Below, piece after piece: positions 1 through 10,900 of a stretch of DNA of 64,000 nt (within the stretch, counting starts at the first letter, position 1; every line of letters begins with the position of its first letter). The notes below the pieces were generated by a model. The model was given only the letters and a program-made list of their open reading frames with translations. It ran no database searches and was not told where the DNA came from. The DNA lies in NCBI GenBank assembly GCA_965183855.1, contig CBCYMI010000029.1:18233-82232 (forward strand). Reading direction: 5' to 3'. This stretch comes from CBCYMI01 sp965183855 (GTDB lineage: Bacteria > Pseudomonadota > Alphaproteobacteria > Caulobacterales > Maricaulaceae). Both the position numbers and the translations under genes were made by a program.

Positions 1-1816
1 ATTGGGGATGAATTCTAACATAAGAATTATTCTTCAATTGAGGTGGGAATAGAGTAAAATGATATATAAAATCGAGTTTTTCCTGCTGATAATATGTATC
101 CCATTTATTCAGTAAATCATCTGAGAGAGTTTTTTCATTATATCCAGTGATTTGACCAATGTCTAAACTGGTATGAATAGAAAATAAGTCATATTCATGT
201 AATGTATAAAAATAATATTGCATAGTTTCTAATTTAGAAGAATGATGGTTAGCAAATACGGGTTCTAAATATTGATTGTTTGCAGGCTTTATTAGACTAA
301 ATCCAATATGATGCGTTGGAAAAAAAGAGTATTGTGTATTTAAAATGGTTTGGTAATTTAACGCATAAAATTGATTTGAATCTATTAATCTATTTTCTTT
401 TTGATCAAAATATATAGATAATTGATCTGAAAGAAGGTGACTTTTTTTTCGAGCAATATTAATTAAATTATTTTTTTGATGAATTGTATTTGTAATATAA
501 TGGGTTTGACTGTTCATGTTAATATAATGATTTAAAGAAAGGGCTTTGGCGACTTCTGAAATGGAGCTGGCTCCTTGAAGCTGAGAAAGTGTCAGATTTT
601 TTTTTAGAAAAAATTGGATAATTGTATGATATAAATCTGTTTCGTAATCAGAAAGACCCAATTCTGATGCTTTTAAAGGCTTAATAATCAAATAAAGAAG
701 TGTATTATTATTTTTTTTTTTCCATTTATACGTTAATTTATGATCCAAGAGGATATGGCTGGAATGTGGATCTCCCAAACGGAATGAGAAAATAGATATA
801 TGTTCTTTCGAGAAGTTCTTGATATTTTCTGAATAAGTTTTCAGATAGCTATCATAGTGATGACAGGCAGATTGATGCTTTGGAATTGTACAATATTCAA
901 TATAAGGTAAAAGAAATGAGTGTATAGCTGTATTTTGAAGAGAGAAATTATCTAAAAACTGTTTCGTATGTTTGATTTTTAAAACGGGAATTTTGATCTT
1001 AGAATAAGAAAAATAACCATTATGAATTAAACTGGAAAACAGAATATCTGGTTCATACAGAAATTGATTTATTTTCATATAATATCGATTTTTAATATGT
1101 TTTTTTTGATTTAAGACTGATAATAAATATAAATTTGAATGATGGGTTATATTCAGATTTGAAAAAATATTTTTAAATTTATGTGATTTCTCATGTAAAT
1201 AGAGTGCGCTATTTTTTACATTTATATTCAGTTTTGGTTGCTTTTTGGTATGAAACATTAAGTTTAAATGTGAATTCCCTGAAAGATTAAATCTATACTT
1301 TCCTGTGTCTAGATAGATATTTCCACTGAATATAGAGTGATTTTTTAGATTAATCAGATTTTTTCTAGTATTTTTAAACAAGAAATTTCCTGAAATTGTC
1401 TGATTATTAAAAGAGATTTTATTTTTTTGATCAGAAAAAAGCCATTTTTTCTCATTTTTATATGTATTGGTGTGTTCATAATTAAGATATGAAATAAAAT
1501 TTTTTTCCAAAGAGGTTAGACGTTGCTTTGAAAAAGCGACAGAATTTAGAGGATTAAAATCAGTTTGGATGATATGTCGTTTTGTTTTGATAAAATAAAT
1601 TTGCTGAGCGTTATTCAGTTTAATTTTTTTATGTACATTCCAATTTAATTTGGCAGATGAAGGATGTTTTTTTGAATAGAGATATCCTATAAAACTTGGT
1701 GTATTTATATAATTTTTTTTTTGTTCAGATTCGGTTTGATTGATAGAAGATGAGCCATATATTATCATAGGGCATAAAAATATAATGATAGCTATAAAAG
1801 CTATAAAATGACGCAT
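1..1816 (-). CDS. Large exported protein of unknown function, 3' part outside window
   Basis: An uninterrupted minus-strand reading frame runs from ATG at 1816 off the left edge, at least 605 codons. The start is supported by a strong GGAGG ribosome site about six bases upstream. The N-terminus (MRHFIAFIAIIIFLCPMIIY) looks like a signal peptide, so the product is probably exported. The rest is rich in Asn, Lys, His, Tyr and Ser, with many short alternating polar/hydrophobic stretches that could form beta structure, for example GKYRFNLSGNSHLNL. I do not recognise a family. An AsmA/YdbH-like envelope protein is one guess, with no motif to back it. It lies downstream of glnA on the same strand, separated by about 137 bp. 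Confidence 0.75.
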   Translation of the reverse strand, partial: MRHFIAFIAIIIFLCPMIIYGSSSINQTESEQKKNYINTPSFIGYLYSKKHPSSAKLNWNVHKKIKLNNAQQIYFIKTKRHIIQTDFNPLNSVAFSKQRLTSLEKNFISYLNYEHTNTYKNEKKWLFSDQKNKISFNNQTISGNFLFKNTRKNLINLKNHSIFSGNIYLDTGKYRFNLSGNSHLNLMFHTKKQPKLNINVKNSALYLHEKSHKFKNIFSNLNITHHSNLYLLSVLNQKKHIKNRYYMKINQFLYEPDILFSSLIHNGYFSYSKIKIPVLKIKHTKQFLDNFSLQNTAIHSFLLPYIEYCTIPKHQSACHHYDSYLKTYSENIKNFSKEHISIFSFRLGDPHSSHILLDHKLTYKWKKKNNNTLLYLIIKPLKASELGLSDYETDLYHTIIQFFLKKNLTLSQLQGASSISEVAKALSLNHYINMNSQTHYITNTIHQKNNLINIARKKSHLLSDQLSIYFDQKENRLIDSNQFYALNYQTILNTQYSFFPTHHIGFSLIKPANNQYLEPVFANHHSSKLETMQYYFYTLHEYDLFSIHTSLDIGQITGYNEKTLSDDLLNKWDTYYQQEKLDFIYHFTLFPPQLKNNSYVRIHPQ

Positions 1817-1936
1817 AAATGACCTCCTTTTGATCGGAGCCGAGTATAGTCATATATATTTTATGTTATTTTACAGATAAGCAATAAACTTAAATTAAAG
1901 CTGATTCTCTTTTGAGTTTGCTTAACATAAAGCATA

Positions 1937-1967
1937 TCTGGCATGAATAATATCTAGCATGAATAAT
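1937..1967. repeat. Short direct repeat at the 3' end of glnA
   Basis: The 12-base string GCATGAATAATA occurs twice, once inside the last codons of glnA and once just beyond its stop codon. It looks like a small slippage duplication of the gene end and does not alter the protein. Confidence 0.5.
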
Positions 1968-3357
1968 ACATAGAAAATTCAGCAGGGTGAGGATATCGAT
2001 CAAGGTAATCCACTTCTTCAATTTTAAGATTGATATAGGAATCGATTTGATCATCGCTCATAACGCCCCCCTTTTTCAGGAATTCTCTGTCCTGATCAAG
2101 TGCATCACAGGCTTCTCTTAATGTTCTGCATAATGCTGGGATATTCTTTTTTTCTTCTGCAGGCAAACCGTATAAATTTTTATCCATAGGATTTTTAGGA
2201 TGTATTTTGTTTTCAATTCCATCCAATCCTGCCATTAATAGCGCTGAAAATATAAGATAAGGATTGCTAGATGGATCTGGAAAGCGTGCTTCAATCCGCT
2301 TTCCTTTAGGAGATGCAGAATAGGGAATTCGAATAGAAGCAGATCGATTTCGTGCTGAATATGCCATTAACACAGGCGCTTCATAACCTGGAACCAGACG
2401 TTTATAAGAATTTGTTGTTGGATTTGCAAAAGCATTCAGTGCGCGTCCATGCTTAATAATTCCACCAATATAATAAAGACAAGTTTCAGATAGATCCGCA
2501 TAATTATCTCCTGCAAAAACAGGCTGATTATCTTTCCACAAAGATTGATGAACATGCAATCCAGATCCATTATCATTTAGAACAGGTTTTGGCATAAAAC
2601 AGGCTGTTTTACCATAAGCTGCTGCAACCATATGAATAATGTATTTATAAAGCTGTGTCTGATCTGCAATTTTCACAAGGGAGTTAAACCCTATTCCAAG
2701 CTCATGTTGACTTGGCGCAACTTCATGATGATGTTTTTCAATTTTAATACCCATTTGTTTCATGATTGTTAGCATTTCGGATCTAAAATTTTGCCCAGAA
2801 TCAACAGGAGATATTGGCATATAGCCTCCTTTATAAGGAGGTCGATGACCTAGATTTCCGCCTGGATATTCCCGATTGCTATTATATGTACCTTCTTCAG
2901 AGTCGATTTTATAGCTTGTATTATTTTCAGAGAGATTCCAGCGAACATCATCAAAAACAAAGAATTCTGCTTCTGGACCGAAATAGGCAGTATCAGCTAT
3001 TCCCGTTGATTTTAAATAAGCTAAAGCCCGTTTTCCAGTTGACCTTGGATCTCTACCATAGGCTTGATCTGATGTTGGGTCATACACATCGCAAAACATC
3101 ATTAAGGTTTCTTGTTGATAGAAAGGGTCAAGAATAGCCGTTTCAAGATCTGGCACCAGTTTCATATCAGAATCATTAATGGCTTTCCATCCAGTAATTG
3201 AGGAGGCATCGAACATGGCGCCTTCATCAAAGAAGTCTTCATTAATGCAATCAGAGGAAAGTGTTAAATGTTGAAGTTTTCCTTTGGAATCTGTAAAACG
3301 AAGATCTACAAAAGCAATATGTTTATCTTTGATTGTTTTTAGAATGTGTTCTGACAT
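1954..3357 (-). CDS. glnA: Glutamine synthetase type I
   Basis: Cytoplasmic dodecameric enzyme that condenses ammonia and glutamate with ATP to glutamine. The 467-residue length is normal for GlnA type I. Visible signatures are the beta-grasp N-terminus ending in MFDASSITGW, the catalytic block FGPEAEFFVFDDV, the ATP-site region NGSGLHVHQS, and KRLVPGYEAPV. The adenylylation-site tyrosine is kept in MDKNLYGLP near residue 400, so control by GlnE is possible. It follows glnB by 36 bp on the same strand, the classical glnBA arrangement of alphaproteobacteria. The reading frame is intact. Confidence 0.97.
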   Translation of the reverse strand: MSEHILKTIKDKHIAFVDLRFTDSKGKLQHLTLSSDCINEDFFDEGAMFDASSITGWKAINDSDMKLVPDLETAILDPFYQQETLMMFCDVYDPTSDQAYGRDPRSTGKRALAYLKSTGIADTAYFGPEAEFFVFDDVRWNLSENNTSYKIDSEEGTYNSNREYPGGNLGHRPPYKGGYMPISPVDSGQNFRSEMLTIMKQMGIKIEKHHHEVAPSQHELGIGFNSLVKIADQTQLYKYIIHMVAAAYGKTACFMPKPVLNDNGSGLHVHQSLWKDNQPVFAGDNYADLSETCLYYIGGIIKHGRALNAFANPTTNSYKRLVPGYEAPVLMAYSARNRSASIRIPYSASPKGKRIEARFPDPSSNPYLIFSALLMAGLDGIENKIHPKNPMDKNLYGLPAEEKKNIPALCRTLREACDALDQDREFLKKGGVMSDDQIDSYINLKIEEVDYLDRYPHPAEFSMYYSC

Positions 3358-3393
3358 AATATATCATCTCTCTTAATGCATGAGTCAGTCTAA

Positions 3394-3738
3394 TTATAAG
3401 GCATAATGACCTGTTTCACCTGTTCGTATTCGGACAACCTCTTGTATGTCATAGATAAAAATCTTGCCATCGCCGATTTTACCAGATCTTGCAGAATTTT
3501 GAATGATTTTTATAATGGAATCCAGCTGATTGTCTCTTATAATGACTTCTATTTTAATTTTAGGTAGAAAATCAAGCGCATCATCATTATCTATATCAGA
3601 ATATAATTCTGTTTGCCCTTTTTGTTGTCCAAACCCTTTAACTTCTGTAACGGTCAAGCCTTGAACCCCATTTTTTTGTAAGGCTTCTCTGACATCATCG
3701 AGTTTAAATGGTTTGATGATTGCCTCTATTTTTTTCAT
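3394..3738 (-). CDS. glnB: PII nitrogen regulatory protein with atypical T-loop
   Basis: Trimeric PII signal protein that senses 2-oxoglutarate, ATP and ADP and controls glutamine synthetase activity and transcription. The N-terminus MKKIEAIIKPFKLDDV, the Q39/K40 region, the ATP loop SGKIGDGKIF and the C-terminal RIRTGETG are all present. The T-loop is unusual: after TELY (Tyr46) it reads SDIDNDDALDFLPK. Canonical GlnB has RGAEYVVDFLPK there, so this loop is two residues longer and has no tyrosine at the uridylylation position (Tyr51). It sits upstream of glnA and is probably cotranscribed with it. GlnK is an alternative name, but linkage to glnA favours GlnB. Confidence 0.95.
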   Translation of the reverse strand: MKKIEAIIKPFKLDDVREALQKNGVQGLTVTEVKGFGQQKGQTELYSDIDNDDALDFLPKIKIEVIIRDNQLDSIIKIIQNSARSGKIGDGKIFIYDIQEVVRIRTGETGHYAL

Positions 3739-3867
3739 GCAAATGCTCTGGGTCTAAACCTATAAAATAATGTTTGATTGATTCATTCCAAATCATGGCT
3801 TTTAATCTTATAGAGAGTCTATTTCTGATGTAAAGTATTCTTTAGATTTTTTAACAGGAAGTTTATA

Positions 3868-3914
3868 TAAAAATGGAGAGGCAAAAGATTGGAGCTTCCA
3901 GTTTCCCTCTCCAT
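3868..3914 (-). terminator. Intrinsic terminator after the TonB receptor gene
   Basis: Read on the minus strand, ATGGAGAGG pairs with CCTCTCCAT (nine base pairs), with a small inner palindrome around GGAAGCTCC, and is followed by a T-run (CCATTTTTATA). It lies 37 bp beyond the stop of the receptor pseudogene and upstream of glnB, so it should insulate glnBA from it. Confidence 0.7.
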
Positions 3915-3950
3915 AATTTTCTATTAATTCATAATCGTTATAGATTTATA

Positions 3951-6622
3951 TTAAAACTGAACATTAAGTTTTGCATATACATATCGTCCATAAAATCCAA
4001 AAGGAGAAAAGTTTGAGTATGGAAAAATCTGATTAAAAACAGAATAATAACTTCCATCTGAACGTTTTCCTGTTGGTGAAATATCAGGATAGACATCAAA
4101 AAGATTATTCGCACCTGCTGAGATATTTACCTGATCATTAAATCGATATTGTATTTCCAGATCTGTTAACCATTTTGCACTCAGTTTTTCATCATTAATA
4201 GGGGTCGTGCCTGGATCGAGTGTTTCTCCATAACGATTAATTCTTAAAACGGCTCCTAGCTTATCTCGTTGCCAGTCCATGGTGAAATTAATCCTGCTTT
4301 TTGGGCTTCCTTCTTCAAAACGTAATCGTTCCCGTCGGGAGAATAAATCTTCTGGTTTTAGTTTTGATAAGGGACCTGTTTGTGTAACATTATCCGTAAT
4401 TTCTGTTTTATTATAATTATAGGCAGCAGAAAAACGAAAATCTCCATATTGTTCTGTTTGCAGTTTATAACTGGCGACCAGATCAAATCCTGTTGTTTTG
4501 GTATTGACGCCATTAATAAAAAAACGTGCTCTTTGTACATTTCTGATTCCATTTTCTTCAAGAACTGGGACAACAACTTTTTCTGGTAGGTTTTCGGTTA
4601 AGACAATTCGATCATCAATGTTAATCTGATAAACATCTAGCGTAAAATTAAGACCATTATCAAAAGAAGCAACCAGTCCAGCACTTAGATTAAAGGAAGT
4701 TTCTGCGTCTAATGGGGTTGCACCTAAAGATTTTGCAATAATACTTTCTACAGGGAAGGTTCCGACTTCATATGGAATACCATTTTCAAAAACAGTTGAG
4801 GTTGTTTTATAGACCTGTTGTGCAAGAGAAGGCGCTTTAAATCCAGTATTAACCGTTGCACGAAATGCTAAAATGGAATTAACTTCATATCGTGTTGCAA
4901 GTTTCCAGCTTAATTTTGAACCAAAATCAGAATAATTCTCATATCTCAATGCTGCAATTATGTTCCATGCATCTGTTAGATTGGTATCAATTTCTGAATA
5001 AATACCAAGAGCATCTCGATTACTGGAAATAGCATTTGAGGCTTGAAAACCAGGGAATGACTGACTTCCTCCAGCGCCTGTTGGTTGAGGCTGTCCAGTA
5101 TCTGGATCAAGAATGGGATTCCCCTGATCATCTCTTAAAATGGCAGTAATATAGGAAGCGGGCTCTCCTGCTTCTACACGATAATTGTCTTTTCTGTATT
5201 CCACTCCAAAAGCGGTAGAGACAGGGTTGGGTAAAGAAGAAAAGTTAAATTCTTTTACAATATCCAAATTAGCAATGAATTGTTTAGAAATCAGGCTGCC
5301 TGCATTAAAAGATGTTTGGCTTTGAGAACCTAAAGAAGCATTTAAACTATTTTCAACTCCGAAATTAAATTTGTCATATCCATAAACAAGACTTGCATCC
5401 CAATTCCAGTCTGAAAAAATACCTCTTGCTCCTCCTGCTATGGAATAATCTATAATATCAGAGGTAATACGAGGCAAGAATCCATCTGGATAGAGAGCGG
5501 TTATATTTCTGCTATCTTTTGATCGTCTATAAAAGGCAGGGCTTTCTCCATCCCGTTTTTGAAAACTGCCAAAAGAATATAACTCAATTGATGATAAAGG
5601 AAGTTCTGAATTATAAAATAGAGTTGTATCTTGAACTTCTGCATTTCCAAATAGATGATTTAAACGATTAAAGATGAACTCTCTTGGGTCTGTATTTCCA
5701 TTTCCGAGATTTGCATATTGTTGTCTTGGATCATATCCTGCCCCTATTTGCAGATTTACGATTTCTGAATTCACCGCTTAAGTTAAAAAAACCATCCCCT
5801 AAGGGTAAACCAATATTTCCAGCTAAAGTCAGAGTTTCTCCATCTTGGCGTTCTGAATTGCCAGTTCTTTCCAATACATAATTTCCCTGGTCATCAAGCA
5901 CAGCTTGTTCATTGGCATCTTGTTTAACACCAACAGCTTCTCTGACATCTTCCAGAGAAGTTATATATTGTCCATAATTTGCGCTAAAATGAATTCCCTG
6001 ACGTGCTTCTTTTAATTTGATATTTAAAACACCTGCGATTGCATCAGAGCCATATTGGGCAGAAGCTCCATCTCTTAAAACTTCGATATTTTGAATGGCA
6101 ATTGTTGGTATTGTGTTTAAATCTGTTGTGTTTGATCCTCTGCCAACACTACCGTTTACATTCAATAATGCACTTGCATGACGACGTTTTCCATTAATTA
6201 AAACAAGGGTGTGATCTGGAGCAAGACCCCGAAGGGTTGCAGGACGAACATGGTCTGTGCCATCTGTGATGGAAGGAAGAGGAAAATTAAAACTTGGAAC
6301 TTCAGAAGATAAAATCTGATTGGTTTCTGTAAATCCATGATTGGAAATAGCATCCGAACCTATGAAATCAATAGGAGAAACCGATTCATTAACCGTACGG
6401 TTTTTTTCTACGTGTTCCAGTCACAATAATTTGGTCTCCTTCCTCTAGGGAAGCTGTAATATCGGGTTGAGATTGCGGTGTTTGTGCAATGGTATAATTG
6501 ATTGAGGGAGGCATTAATAATAACAAGATACTGGTTGTCATATAATAAAATGTTAAGGATTTTTTGGTAGTTGCTTTTTTTCTTCTTGAATAAGCGATAC
6601 TGGTTTGGACTTGATCTGTCAT
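3951..6622 (-). pseudogene. TonB-dependent outer-membrane receptor, two frameshifts
   Basis: Three successive frames rebuild one receptor of about 890 residues. Frame one (from 6622) holds a long signal sequence ending INYTIAQ and the start of the mature protein (DQIIVTGTRRKK). A run of seven T at 6401-6407 (A7 on the coding strand) shifts the frame; six A would restore it. Frame two carries the plug, with NVNGSVGRGSN and VLRDGASAQYGSDAIAGVLN. A second slip at four C at 5741-5744 (GGGG in coding sense, three needed) moves to frame three, which covers the remaining barrel and ends at 3951 with an aromatic terminus (YVYAKLNVQF). The family imports siderophores, vitamins or glycans; the substrate cannot be told here. 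A terminator follows. Confidence 0.85.
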
Positions 6623-6724
6623 ATTCTAATCCTTTCCTATAGATAAAAAGCGAATCAAGCATATTCTTACATTATTGAATCAAATTTGATCTGTGCACAA
6701 TAGATTTATTTTAAAATATCTATT

Positions 6725-7876
6725 TTAGATTATTTTCTGGTTTAAGATCAGAGAAGCCAGGGTTTTAATTTCTGTTTTTTGATGTGCGCATGAAAATGTT
6801 AATCTTAAACGTGAGGTTCCTTTTGGAACGGTGGGAGGACGAATTGCAATTCCTAAAAAACCTTCCTGTTCAAGTATTTTTTGCGCATTTATTGCTTTTT
6901 CTTCTGTCTTTAGGAGAATAGGGATAATTGGTGTTTGAGGGGAAGGAAGATGTGTTAATTGACAAAAATAATCTGCATTTTTAATTGGTTTTTGAATATC
7001 AACCAGATTATTTCTAATCAAATCAAGAGCAGTAATAGCAGAGGCAATAATAGAGGGCGGTAAAGCAGTTGAATAAATTGCAGATCGGCATTTGTTTCGA
7101 AGAAATTGACAAATTATCTTTGAACTGCAAACATAGCCTCCATAAGCTCCTATGGCTTTGGAAAGCGTCCCCATTTGTATTGGAATATCAGGAATAGGAG
7201 AAAAAGCATGTACGCCACCTCTGCCTTTTCCAAGAAGACCAAAACCATGTGCGTCATCTGTCATTAACCATGCTTGATATTGTTTTGAAATCATCGCAAT
7301 ATGATCAAGTGGTGCAAGATCTCCATCCATTGAAAAAACAGTTTCTGTCAAAATAAGGGCATTTCTAAAATTAGATCTCATGGTTTTTAGAAGATAGGTT
7401 AAATGAGTTATGTCATTATGGTGAAAAAATTTGATGTCCGCTCCAGAAAGCCTTGCGCCATCAATCATTGAAGCATGAGATAATTGATCCATCAAAATAA
7501 GGTCTGTTTTCCTGACCAGTGCTGGAATAATACCAATATTTGCTAAATATCCCGAACCAAACAAAATACAGTCTTCTGTTTGTTTAAAGTCTGCTATGTT
7601 TTGTTCAAGGGTGCGGATTTGTTTTGTATCTCCGCTAATATATCGGGAAGAACACCCCCCATTTCCATATCGCTTAAGAGCTTTTTGAGCAGCATGAATA
7701 ACCTGTTTATTGGAAGAGAGAGCAAGATAGTCATTGGAAGAAAAATCGATATATGATTTGCCATTGCGTTTGATAGAAACGTGATGTCTTTCTTCATTTG
7801 GAACAGGATGACGCAAAAGATTAAGCTTTTTTAATCCCTCCAGTTTTTTTCGCGCATGGGTTTCAAGATGTCTCAC
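6725..7876 (-). CDS. bioF: 8-amino-7-oxononanoate synthase (biotin synthesis)
   Basis: PLP-dependent alpha-oxoamine synthase, 383 residues, that condenses pimeloyl-ACP/CoA with alanine in the first ring-building step of biotin synthesis. Visible motifs are the N-terminal SIKRNGKSYIDFSSNDYLAL, SGYLANIG, the cofactor-binding TDDAHGFGLLG, and GTLSKAIGAYGG with the Schiff-base lysine near residue 240. A related 2-amino-3-ketobutyrate CoA ligase is possible, but the length, the YLAL motif and the presence of bioA at 46 kb favour BioF. It is not in a bio operon; its neighbours are the receptor pseudogene and an RND pump. Confidence 0.85.
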   Translation of the reverse strand: MRHLETHARKKLEGLKKLNLLRHPVPNEERHHVSIKRNGKSYIDFSSNDYLALSSNKQVIHAAQKALKRYGNGGCSSRYISGDTKQIRTLEQNIADFKQTEDCILFGSGYLANIGIIPALVRKTDLILMDQLSHASMIDGARLSGADIKFFHHNDITHLTYLLKTMRSNFRNALILTETVFSMDGDLAPLDHIAMISKQYQAWLMTDDAHGFGLLGKGRGGVHAFSPIPDIPIQMGTLSKAIGAYGGYVCSSKIICQFLRNKCRSAIYSTALPPSIIASAITALDLIRNNLVDIQKPIKNADYFCQLTHLPSPQTPIIPILLKTEEKAINAQKILEQEGFLGIAIRPPTVPKGTSRLRLTFSCAHQKTEIKTLASLILNQKII

Positions 7877-7996
7877 AAAATATGGGTTCCTGATGATTTT
7901 TTCTTAAAGTATATCGTGATGGTCTGGAAAATCAAATTTATGAAGATTGATTTATAGGTATAATTATTATTAATCTAATAGATAATTAACTTCATC

Positions 7997-10900
7997 TCAT
8001 GATTTTTTAAATTTGGATTTTAGAGTTGAATATAAATTGGCTAACCTTGTTTTTATAATTTCTGGAAAGGCGAGTAAAACAGGCGTGCTAATCAGAGTTA
8101 TAAAGGTTGCAAAACTCAACCCCCATATAACTGTAAGAGAAAGAGGCTGCCACCATTCAGAAGAAGGTCCTCCTTTAAAGCTAAACTCACCTGTTGTAAA
8201 ATTCGTACTGACTTTTAATGCCATTGGCAATAATCCCAAAACCGTTGTAAGTGTTGTTAAAAGAACAGGTCTTGCGCGTTTTAAACTTGCTTTAAGCGCT
8301 GCATCTTTTACAGCTAATCCTTTTTTTCTATAAAATTGATATGTGTCGATTAAGACAATATTATTGTTTACAACGATTCCTGCAAGCGCAATCATTCCTG
8401 TTCCAACCATTAGGACGGAAATATAAGGCATGGAGATTTGTATGGCAAGAAGTACGCCGAAAAAGGAAAGGATAACAGATAATAATGTTAGGAAAACATG
8501 CCAGAAACTATTAAATTGCAAAAGCAAAATACAGGTCATTAAAAACATGGAAACAAGCATGGCAGTCATAAAAAACTGCATTGCTTTAGCATTTTCTTCA
8601 TTTGCTCCTTTAAATTTGATAGAAACAGCACTTTTATTTATAGATGGCGTTTGTTTAAACTGATTTTTTATGGATTTAATAATGGTTTCAGTATAATATC
8701 CTTTTTTAACATTTGCTCTAATTTCAAAAATACGATGATTATTCCGTCTATCAATCTTATATATTTTCTGAGCTATTTTTTTAGATAATATTGGGGTAAG
8801 ATCTGTATTGCCATATTTTCCGACAGCGCTTAATGAAGACAGTCTGTTAATATTTCTCTCGGAAGCAGGATAGCGGACACGAATATCGATTTCTTCTTCT
8901 GAATCATCTGGTCTGAAATATCCAATCAAAACACCATTTGTAATAAGCTGAATTGCAGCACTCACATCGGATACATTAAGACCTGAGCGAAAGGCTTCTT
9001 TACGATTAATATCAAACTGCCATTCAAGCCCTGGAACAGGAAGCGTATCTTCCTGATCTGTTAATCCTTCTGTTTGATCAATGAGTTTGCGTATTTGCTG
9101 TGTAACAGATGTAAGTTCATCATATGTATCTCCAGAAAGTTCAATCTGAATATCTTTTCCAATAGGAGGTCCCACCTCAAAAGGTCTGACTTCAACAATA
9201 ATTCCTGGTATGTTTACAAGTGCATTTCGTATGTCTTTTTCAATTTCCAATCCATTTCTTCTTTGTTCAAAAGGTAGAAAATCAACCATTAAACGCGCAA
9301 TTGTATCTTGAGGAATGGATGAAGCACCACTGCCAAAACCTTCTTCAAGGGCACGGGAACCCGTGGTCATATCAATAGACTTAATCCCGTTAATCGATTT
9401 AATTTTTTCTTCAACCTGTTTTGCAAGTCTATAATGATCCATGGGTGCAAGATTTCCTCGTGCCCGGACAAACACAAAAACCTGTTCTGGGTTTGCTTCA
9501 ATAAAAAAAACGATTTTATGAGGCGTCGATTTAAACCAGATAAAAATACCCGTTGTTAGTGATAAAATAGAAAAAATAACGATAATTGGATATTGAATCA
9601 GAGTTTTAACCAAATATGTGTACCAATTTGGACGAAGTGTTTTATTTTCAGGGTAATTCTTTGAAGGGGCGTGATGTATTTTTTCAGTTTTTTTGTTTTT
9701 GAAAGGTTTAAAAAACAGACTTCCCAAGACGGGAATAAAAATAAGAGCCATTAAAACAGAGGCCATTAAAACATAGGAAAGCGTAATGGGTAAAAAAGAC
9801 ATGTATTTTCCAGGAATGGTTTTCCAGAATAAAAAAGGAATAAAGGCAGATAACGTCGTTGCTGTAGAGCTGATAATTGGCCAAAACATATCTTGCCCTG
9901 CTTTTATAAATGCTTCTTTTGGAGAGAGGTTTGTTTCCAATAGTTTATTTGCATGTTCGACGACGACAATTGAACTATCAACCAAAATACCAACAGCAAG
10001 CACCATGCCAAACAGAACCATGAAATTAATATTATAGTTTGAAATATATAAGAATAAAAAAGCGATCATAAAACTGGATGGTATGCTAATACCAACCAAA
10101 AGACCTGATCTTATTCCAAGTGCAGCAACGGTAATGATCATCACCAATATGATGGCAAGGCCAATAGAAGAAGTTAAGGTTTTCATGGAATTTTTAATGG
10201 AAGAAGAAAGGTCAATACTAAAATCATACTGAATGGAATCTGGCCAATTTTTTGTAGCAATTTTTGTTGCTTCCCTAACACTTTTTGTCGTTTCAATAAT
10301 ATTTGATCCCAGTTTTTTTTTCACTTCAAGAATAAGGGCAGGTTTTCCATTATGCTTTGCATAACTGGTTCTGTCTTTAAAATGCCGTTTAACTTCAGCG
10401 ATATCTTCAAGTGCAATCACACTTTTATTATCTGTTCTAACTGGAATCCTTTTTATATCTTCAACGGTTTCGAAAATGCCTTTTACTTTAACAGAAAAAT
10501 TAGTTTTTTTATTTAATAAAACGCCCGTTGCAATTAATTGATTATTATCAAATGCGGCGCGTTTGATTTCATCAATTGTAATGCCATATTGTTCTATTTT
10601 TGCAGGGTCTAAGATAATTTCAACATAATCCTTTCGAGCTCCTGATAATTTGGCTTCTAAAACATTTGGCAAGGCTTCCAGACGTGCTTGATAAGCTTTG
10701 GCAATTTGAAATAAGCTTCTTTCTGATTGGTTTCCGTAAAGAATGACATTAATAACAGGTGTCAAAGAAGCATTTACTTCTTCTATAATAGGCTCTTTTG
10801 AATCTTTTGGATAAAAACGGCGCGCAAGATCAACTCTATTTCGAACCTCATTTAAGGCTTTTATTTGATTAAAATCTGCTTCAAATTCAATGAGAATAAA

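Noticed and set aside
8013..8333. 106-codon plus-strand ORF and other frames opposite the RND pump
   Set aside because: Antisense shadows of an intact 1057-residue transporter gene; no ribosome site or domain.
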